Positions 59,678 through 64,000 of a DNA stretch of 64,000 bases are shown piece by piece. The notes under the pieces were generated by a model, which saw only the letters and a program-made list of their open reading frames with translations, searched no databases and was not told the origin of the DNA. Made by a program: the position numbers and the translations under genes. Source of the stretch: Allodiplogaster sudhausi. Taxonomy: Eukaryota; Nematoda; Chromadorea; Rhabditida; Diplogasteridae. How positions within the stretch are numbered: the first letter of the stretch is position 1; each line of letters begins with the position of its first letter. The stretch spans positions 540,501 to 604,500 of the forward strand of contig CALZFC010000067.1 of the NCBI GenBank assembly GCA_945643635.1. Reading direction: 5' to 3'.

Positions 59678-61460
59678 ATTTATTTATTTATTCACAATAA
59701 TGCGCAATCAAGTACAGTCTAATGAATGTGTCTCGAATGGATCCTGATCCATGGGAGGCATTTCCCAATGGACTGTTCATTCAAAATTCGTTCAAAAGCT
59801 GTTGGACAAAACGGCTATGCCAGTGATAATTCCATTGAGTCTGCGCCATGATCATTCTACTTTTTCTTTGAGAATAAAACGTCGTTATCAAACGTTGAAC
59901 AAAATATCGGTAGTAGAATTCTGGGTTTGTCTCGTTTTAACTCTCACACTATGGCGATCGATCTCGTCGTGGACGTCGGCTTCCATGATCACGACGGAGA
60001 CGAACGCTTCGAGAATGGAGTGCCGAGTTGACATCGGAAGCGTCAACTCGGCAAGGAATCGAAGGAAGGCGGTCGCCTAGAAGAAAGCACACATCGTTTT
60101 GCCAAGTAGCACAATGGCCGTGATATAGGTAGAATTAAAAAAAAACCCTCATCGCGACCGCAACGCCTCAAAAATCAGTTCTTTTTGATTTGGCCGATAT
60201 AAACTATTTGACAGACATCGGCCGTAGGCTGGTGAAAACCCACGGAATATGTCTGAACATTAGTTGTAAAAAAACTCAGATGTTCCTCAAACTACGGAGT
60301 ACAAGAAGCTGTTAGAAAGGGGGTAATTGTTTCCATTCCCTTGTTCCCCCTCTCCTTTCCGTAGGAACAGAAGGGCTCGTTTCTTCGCGCGATTTCCGCG
60401 CGAATATAATATGAACTCGAATAAAAGTAGAAAAATCACAAAAAACCCCACTATCAGTTGCACCCTAGTTATGCACCCGATTGCTAATTCTATTATATTA
60501 TTCGTTTTACGTTGTTATTACGCTGATGTGAGACATAGTGATGTTACTCACTGCCTTTTAACCTCTAGCGACCCGACTGACTTGCATACTTTCAAAACAA
60601 ATCAAGGCAATTTTGAATGCCCTCAAATATTTGGCCTGTTTTCTGCGCAGAGCCGAGTGGAAAGTACATGAGAGCGAATCAATCCGCACGCCGAGTACAA
60701 CATAAAAGAGACGGCGGCCGCACCAGAATATAGTAGTTGGTGTTCATCGGGACGCACCAGCTATGGACCGAGTCAGCGAAGTATACGATAGCCTTCTCCT
60801 CGACAGTAGGGCAATTGCTGAAAAGCGCGCAATGTGTGACTTCTGTAAAGTATTACGAACGAGTTAGAATGGCAATCTCGGGGTTCCCGGAATGATTGAG
60901 GCGTGAAGTATATACCGTATTTTCTCTATTAGTACCAACCCCCCCCCCCCCCCCCCCTTTATTAGAACCCCCCCCCCCCCTCTAATAGTACCCCCCTCTG
61001 AAAATGCCATTGAAAAATAGAACCCCTCCTTCAAGTAGAACCCCCCCCCCCTCCAATAGTACCCACCTAACAGTCTAATACCTCATCTCTAGATGTACTT
61101 CAAACGGATCCTGGAGGCATGGGGTGCTCTTTCCAATGAACTGATGCCAAATTCATGATAAATCTGTTGTAAAACGGATAATCCAGTGATGATTCCATTG
61201 AATTCGGTCTACGATTCTTCTTTTTTTGGGAATAAAATGTTGATATTAAACTTTTAGTATCTCATATTGAAAATAGAACCCTTCCCTCTAATAGAACCCC
61301 TCCCTCTAATAGTGCCCCCTCTCGCAAGGGTATTGAAAAATAGAACCCCCGGGGGTACTAATAGAGAAAATACGGTAGTTTGCTTTAAAAAAAAGCGCGG
61401 TTTGACCTGCGCTCGGATACCGGATTCGTCGCCACGTCTTCTATGATTTGCCAATAGAGA
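56396..61460 (-). CDS. Multi-exon alpha-helical, HEAT-repeat-like protein (unrecognised family)
   Basis: Eleven minus-strand exons join in one frame for about 409 residues: 61407-61460, 60724-60817, 59948-60076, 59462-59584, 58877-59026, 58649-58753, 58090-58167, 57752-57877, 57428-57538, 56818-56962, 56396-56511. Acceptors are mostly good (GCGCTTTTCAG, TTTCTTCTAG, AAATTTCAG, CTCATTTCAG, TCTTGTCCAG, CTTTTACTTAG); donors include GTGAGA, GTGTAG, GTTAGT and GTGTGT. The intron after 56818 appears to use a GC donor (GCAAGT). Seven internal exons are phase 0-0. The peptides are helix-rich (ATAFLRFLAELTLPMSTRHS, VSQELYLACRSLFSTAVTRQ, FVVKHLGNEILADWALIGNG, VVRLFTGLLTEAERIRALEA), as expected for HEAT/ARM solenoids such as karyopherins, but I cannot match a named protein. 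The 5' end is not fixed. Some donors (ATTGTCAGA, AACGTCTCC) are weak, so individual boundaries may shift. The frame stops at TGA 56396-56398, where the next frame continues (see findings). Confidence 0.65.
57185..57415 (+). repeat. Intronic (GA)n tract
   Basis: About 230 bp of GA-rich simple repeat on the plus strand in the intron between exons 56818-56962 and 57428-57538. It ends 13 bp from the donor of the upstream exon. The Ser-Leu frame read across it on the minus strand is an artefact of CT repeats. Confidence 0.8.
59638..59695. repeat. (TA)n / (TTTA)n microsatellite
   Basis: A TATATA run of about 30 bp followed by four TTTA units, intronic between exons 59462-59584 and 59948-60076. Confidence 0.9.
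59745..59925 (+). mobile_element. Diverged relic of the C-rich element core
   Basis: About 100 bp here (ACAAAACGGCTATGCCAGTG onward, about 59806-59900) aligns with the conserved core of the C-rich elements (GTAAAACGGATATTCCAGTG onward). In one plus-strand frame both give a similar peptide: AMPVIIPLSLRHDHSTF here, DIPVMIPLNSVYDSSFF in the element at 60915. The inverted termini are not visible. It lies in an intron of the minus-strand gene between exons 59462-59584 and 59948-60076. I infer an older, longer family member, perhaps a transposase remnant. Confidence 0.5.
60095..60296 (-). mobile_element. Small TIR element with CGTTTTG end, diverged copy 2 (intronic)
   Basis: Reverse-strand match to 16828-17029: CGTTTTGCCAAGTAGCAC at the left, CGCGACCGCAACGCCTCAAA in the middle and TCAGATGTTCCTCAAACTAC at the right. 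The far terminus is degraded. It lies in the intron between exons 59948-60076 and 60724-60817, ending 18 bp from the exon acceptor. Confidence 0.55.
60915..61375. mobile_element. C-rich terminal-inverted-repeat element, copy 3, intronic
   Basis: Complete copy with CCGTATTTTCTCTATTAG / CTAATAGAGAAAATACGG ends and TA on both sides (60913-60914, 61376-61377), an 18-base C run near 60940, and the conserved core. It sits in the intron between the minus-strand exons 60724-60817 and 61407-61460, leaving both splice sites untouched. Confidence 0.8.
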
Positions 61461-61609
61461 CTGAATAAAAAAAATTAAACTTGAAGTATATTTAATAATT
61501 CGAATGTATTCATTCGCATAAATAGTAGAGAAAAAACCCTTTTAGTTAAGAGAAAAACATTTATTAAAAGAAACAGGATTTTATTTATTGTCATATTGGC
61601 ATTGCAGTT

Positions 61610-61825
61610 TTAACGATGCTTTCCATTACTGGTATTGTATATGTTTTCGGTGGAAAAAGGCCAATGAGGGTGAGGGGGGAATCTGTATAAACGCCGACGG
61701 AACCGTTCAATGTCGAGCTGCTGTAGATCTTCAGGAGATGGGGAGTCGGCCTGTGCGTCAACCGCCTCCGAGCTTGGATACATGGTGAAGTGATGAGGAA
61801 CTCCGGGGTTCAATCTTCTTTCCAT
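61610..61825 (-). CDS. Candidate 5' exon of the HEAT-like gene
   Basis: A minus-strand ATG frame of 71 codons just upstream of the first well-supported exon. It starts MERRLNPGVPHHFTMYPSSE and contains SPEDLQQLDIERFRRRLYRF and PPHPHWPF, unlike the low-complexity frames of the repeat arrays. A strong donor in the phase needed by exon 61407-61460 is not evident: GAACG-GTTCCG would fit the phase but is a weak site. It could be the first exon, or unrelated. Confidence 0.35.
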   Translation of the reverse strand: MERRLNPGVPHHFTMYPSSEAVDAQADSPSPEDLQQLDIERFRRRLYRFPPHPHWPFSTENIYNTSNGKHR

Positions 61826-62622
61826 TTTATTTCATGATGAACGCACTTAAGTTCGCTGCACTTTTAGAAGTTCAGCACTAAAGAACTTCAGAGAAGGTCA
61901 ACACGAATAGGAACAAAAGATGATTTCACAATCAGTGAGCTTATTTACTTGGATCACTTCATTTCTTGCATATCCAAGTATATATTTTATTTGCTCTCAC
62001 TTTTTCTCCTCAAAACGATGCTTTCGAGTACCTTTCATCATAAACCCTTCTTTTTCCTTTATACTTTTCTTCTTTTTTTTTTACTTGTAAGCAACACGGA
62101 GATGCATTTTATCTACGTTGTACACCTATGGATTCTTTATTTTATTGTGAGTACAGTCCCGCCCAGGATCTTGGTACCAAGGACGCGTCGGCACCATGTG
62201 TTGAAGCCCACAGAGGCGAGTATTAGTAAAGGGAAGAAATATTTGGACCTCACTCCACATTATACTATGGCGCCAGTTTAAAAAATGAAATTGATCAGCA
62301 GTGGATGCTGACAAATGGCTTCAGATTACTTTGAAGCTGTTTCCTCTCGTAACTTTTTGTTATTATTCTTCATAAATTTGTCGTTAAATATTCGAATTGA
62401 TGTCCGTAGATGATTTGGAGCGTGTTTCTGACGAGAGCGAGTAGAATTAGACTGGATAAGAGCGCCGTGCTCATGTCGAATGATTTCGTAATGTTGTTTG
62501 CAAATCTGAATGAGATTGACGTTTGAATGTTCTTTCAAGTTATCTTACGATGAACATAGTTCGTGATGCGAAGTGTTGCATTGAATGTACTTTAACCATA
62601 TGATTGAAGTCTCATTTGTCAG
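61826..62622. other. Intergenic region between divergent genes
   Basis: Lies between the candidate 5' exon of the minus-strand gene and the first exon-like block of the plus-strand gene. It holds the 38-bp solo fold-back terminus at 62154-62191. A 110-codon plus frame (61949-62281) runs through that terminus and is not credible. Promoters for both genes should be here, but no specific motif can be named. Confidence 0.4.
62154..62191 (+). mobile_element. Solo terminus of the fold-back family
   Basis: CAGTCCCGCCCAGGATCTTG followed by GTACCAAGGACGCGTCGG matches the outer 38 bp of the fold-back arm, preceded by TA. The match stops abruptly at CACCATG. It is a truncated insertion upstream of the plus-strand gene. 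Confidence 0.7.
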
Positions 62623-62699
62623 GTTCTTCGCCTTCTTTTCGCCTTGAGAAGAGTTGCTGTCAGCTCGAGCTGGAGAAGCCAGTCGTCAGGTTGAGCGTG
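62623..62699 (+). other. Exon-like block 1 (possible 5' UTR exon)
   Basis: Bounded by a TCATTTGTCAG acceptor and a GTATGTG donor. It contains GAGCTGGAGAAGCC, echoed by GAAGCTGGAGAAGG in the exon that starts at 63354. No start codon leads into the downstream coding frame. It is probably an untranslated or alternative first exon of the gene beginning at 63415. Confidence 0.35.
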
Positions 62700-62955
62700 G
62701 TATGTGTCTCATACCATTTAGTTTAATTAGAATTTTGTTGTGCACAAAGACTAGATAGGAGTGCTACATCATTTTGAAGAAAACTTTATTGTAACCCTAT
62801 GAATGGCTCACGTTGAATTTGGTCGTTGTGTTTCCAAATCTGAATGAAAATGGAATGCTTTAAAGTAAAAGTATGATTTTCATAGTTTGTGAGGAGCACT
62901 GTTCGATATGCAATGAATGCACATTTCGTAATATGAGTTTCTTTTCATTTTGCAG

Positions 62956-63011
62956 AATCTTCATTAGTCGATCGAGCAGTCGGTCGCCGAACACTGTGAA
63001 AGTGGGAAGAG
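62956..63011 (+). other. Exon-like block 2 (possible 5' UTR exon)
   Basis: Bounded by a CATTTTGCAG acceptor and a GTGAGCATC donor. The sequence before it (AAATCTGAATGA, GAATGCACATTTCGTAATATG) resembles the sequence before block 1 (AAATCTGAATGA, GAATGTACTTTAACCATATG), which indicates a local duplication. Confidence 0.35.
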
Positions 63012-63353
63012 GTGAGCATCTATTATATAACTTGTTGCCAGTTTGTTATAATAACAATAATATATTTTTTGTGAACTACGGTTTTATTAATTCCTACATC
63101 ATTTTGAAGAAAAGTTTGTTGTAAGCCACAAATGAAAGGCTTTTGTTCACTATTGCTGGTTTAGTCGTTTATCTACGCATTTCAAGGGTCGTGCACACTT
63201 CTATTTTAAAACGTCACGACTCTTGTATTAAAATGTTTCTCCAAGAGCCATATTTTATTAGTTATAAGCCGCAAATGACTGGGTATTTTTGCTTATTCTT
63301 AATGTTTTCCTTAGAATTTTTCAAGCGAATACGAGTTTCGTCATATTTGACAG

Positions 63354-64000
63354 GAACAACGTGTAGAGAGGGAAGCTGGAGAAGGGAGCGAATCGTTCGT
63401 CTGCTGGTGGAAGAATGAGCAGCCCGACCACCACGAGGAAGCAAGGTGCGTATTTCTTTACTTTTCAGCAATCGTTACCCCAGAACTCCAACATTTTCTT
63501 TTTTTTTCTCAAACTTGGCCCAGGGGTTATTTGGCACGGGGGAACATGAATTTAACATTCATTTTTAAAAACGTTGCAGTACCTTTTGAGGAAATATATT
63601 TTTGGCTTAGATTGCGTTGTAAATCTCGCTAAGGGGGATATTTGGCACGAAGAAAAAATTTATGAAACATTTGGGGTTACATATTGGCTGTAATTTATTT
63701 AACTTTTTTTTTTGCAGAAATCACACTCATATACATAAACATGAATCAGATTAATAGTTGGGGCGGGCAGGGTTGTGGTTTGTGTGCTCATCACGAGCAA
63801 AGAAATGCAGCTCTTCTTAGACATGTCGAGAGCCTGAATGCAACATTGGAATCCAAAGAGCGGGAAATTGAGAAACTAAACACAAAAGTCTCGTCATTGA
63901 AGGGTAGATTAAAGAAAAAGATGGAACATCTGAGCACATTGGAAGGGAAACAATCAAGCCAAGCAACTGCTGGACGAGTTTACAAGAAGGCACACGGTTC
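63354..64000 (+). CDS. CxxC plus coiled-coil protein, 5' part, open at the right edge
   Basis: Exon 63354-63445 (acceptor ATATTTGACAG) has its start ATG at 63415; an in-frame TAG lies upstream in the same exon. It reads MSSPTTTRKQ and ends one base into a codon at donor GTGCGT (63446). The next exon starts at 63718 after a TTTTTTTTTGCAG acceptor and continues in phase (split Glu codon) to the window end without a stop. The protein continues ITLIYINMNQINSWGGQGCG, then CGLC (a CxxC pair) followed by AHHEQ, then a heptad-like coiled coil (HVESLNATLESKEREIEKLN, KVSSLKGRLKKKMEHLSTLE). About 100 residues are visible. I do not recognise the family; dimerisation through the coil is the only property inferred. 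An alternative start is Met at 63741. Confidence 0.6.

Noticed and set aside
61949..62281. 110-codon plus-strand hydrophobic frame
   Set aside because: It passes through the truncated fold-back terminus, and its hydrophobic part is T-rich intergenic sequence.
1..64000. CRISPR array, prophage or bacterial operon
   Set aside because: No short direct repeats with unique spacers and no dense collinear genes; all evidence points to eukaryotic nuclear DNA.

Overview
The window looks like nuclear DNA of a nematode. It is AT-rich. It carries a short run of the nematode telomere hexamer (TTAGGC read on the minus strand, 43248-43273). At the right end it has many small exons separated by introns with TTTTCAG-like acceptors. 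There are no bacterial operons, rRNA genes or CRISPR arrays. Species cannot be named from sequence alone.

Layout. Roughly the first 53.6 kb is gene-poor and made almost entirely of two unrelated, strongly diverged long repeat families. Family A fills 1-23913 and 39396-53594; its unit is up to about 1.9 kb, usually shortened by deletions, and contains a purine (GA)n tract plus a chain of conserved blocks. One diagnostic block occurs 26 times. Most copies face the same way, but at least four segments are inverted. Family B fills about 24470-38949 and is built from different blocks, two of which keep matching splice donor and acceptor sites. Inside B lies an approximately 0.85 kb minisatellite (30600-31450) holding at least ten perfect heat-shock-element arrays, the best with seven contiguous nGAAn/nTTCn pentamers. 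This is the most striking signal in the window.

The repeat blocks are peppered with small inverted-repeat DNA elements: a C-rich TA-flanked family (2288, 38952, 60915, plus a broken copy at 49240), a 1.1 kb fold-back element (48125-49224) with solo pieces, and several MITEs. Several of these sit at the A/B junctions.

The last 10 kb (about 54-64 kb) carries genes. A multi-exon minus-strand gene runs from about 61.5 kb to 55.2 kb. Eleven exons (61460 to 56396) join in one consistent frame for about 409 residues of mostly alpha-helical protein. After an apparent one-base frameshift at 56396-56399 the frame continues into exons with leucine-rich-repeat-like sequence ending at 55157. I do not recognise the family with confidence. 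A plus-strand gene starts at 63415 and runs off the right edge; it encodes a CxxC motif followed by a coiled coil. A small possible secreted basic protein (54602-54850) and a degenerate tRNA-like sequence (about 55334-55405) complete the picture. Most long open frames in the repeat region are (GA)n/(CT)n artefacts (Ser-Leu or Glu-Arg repeats) and are not genes.
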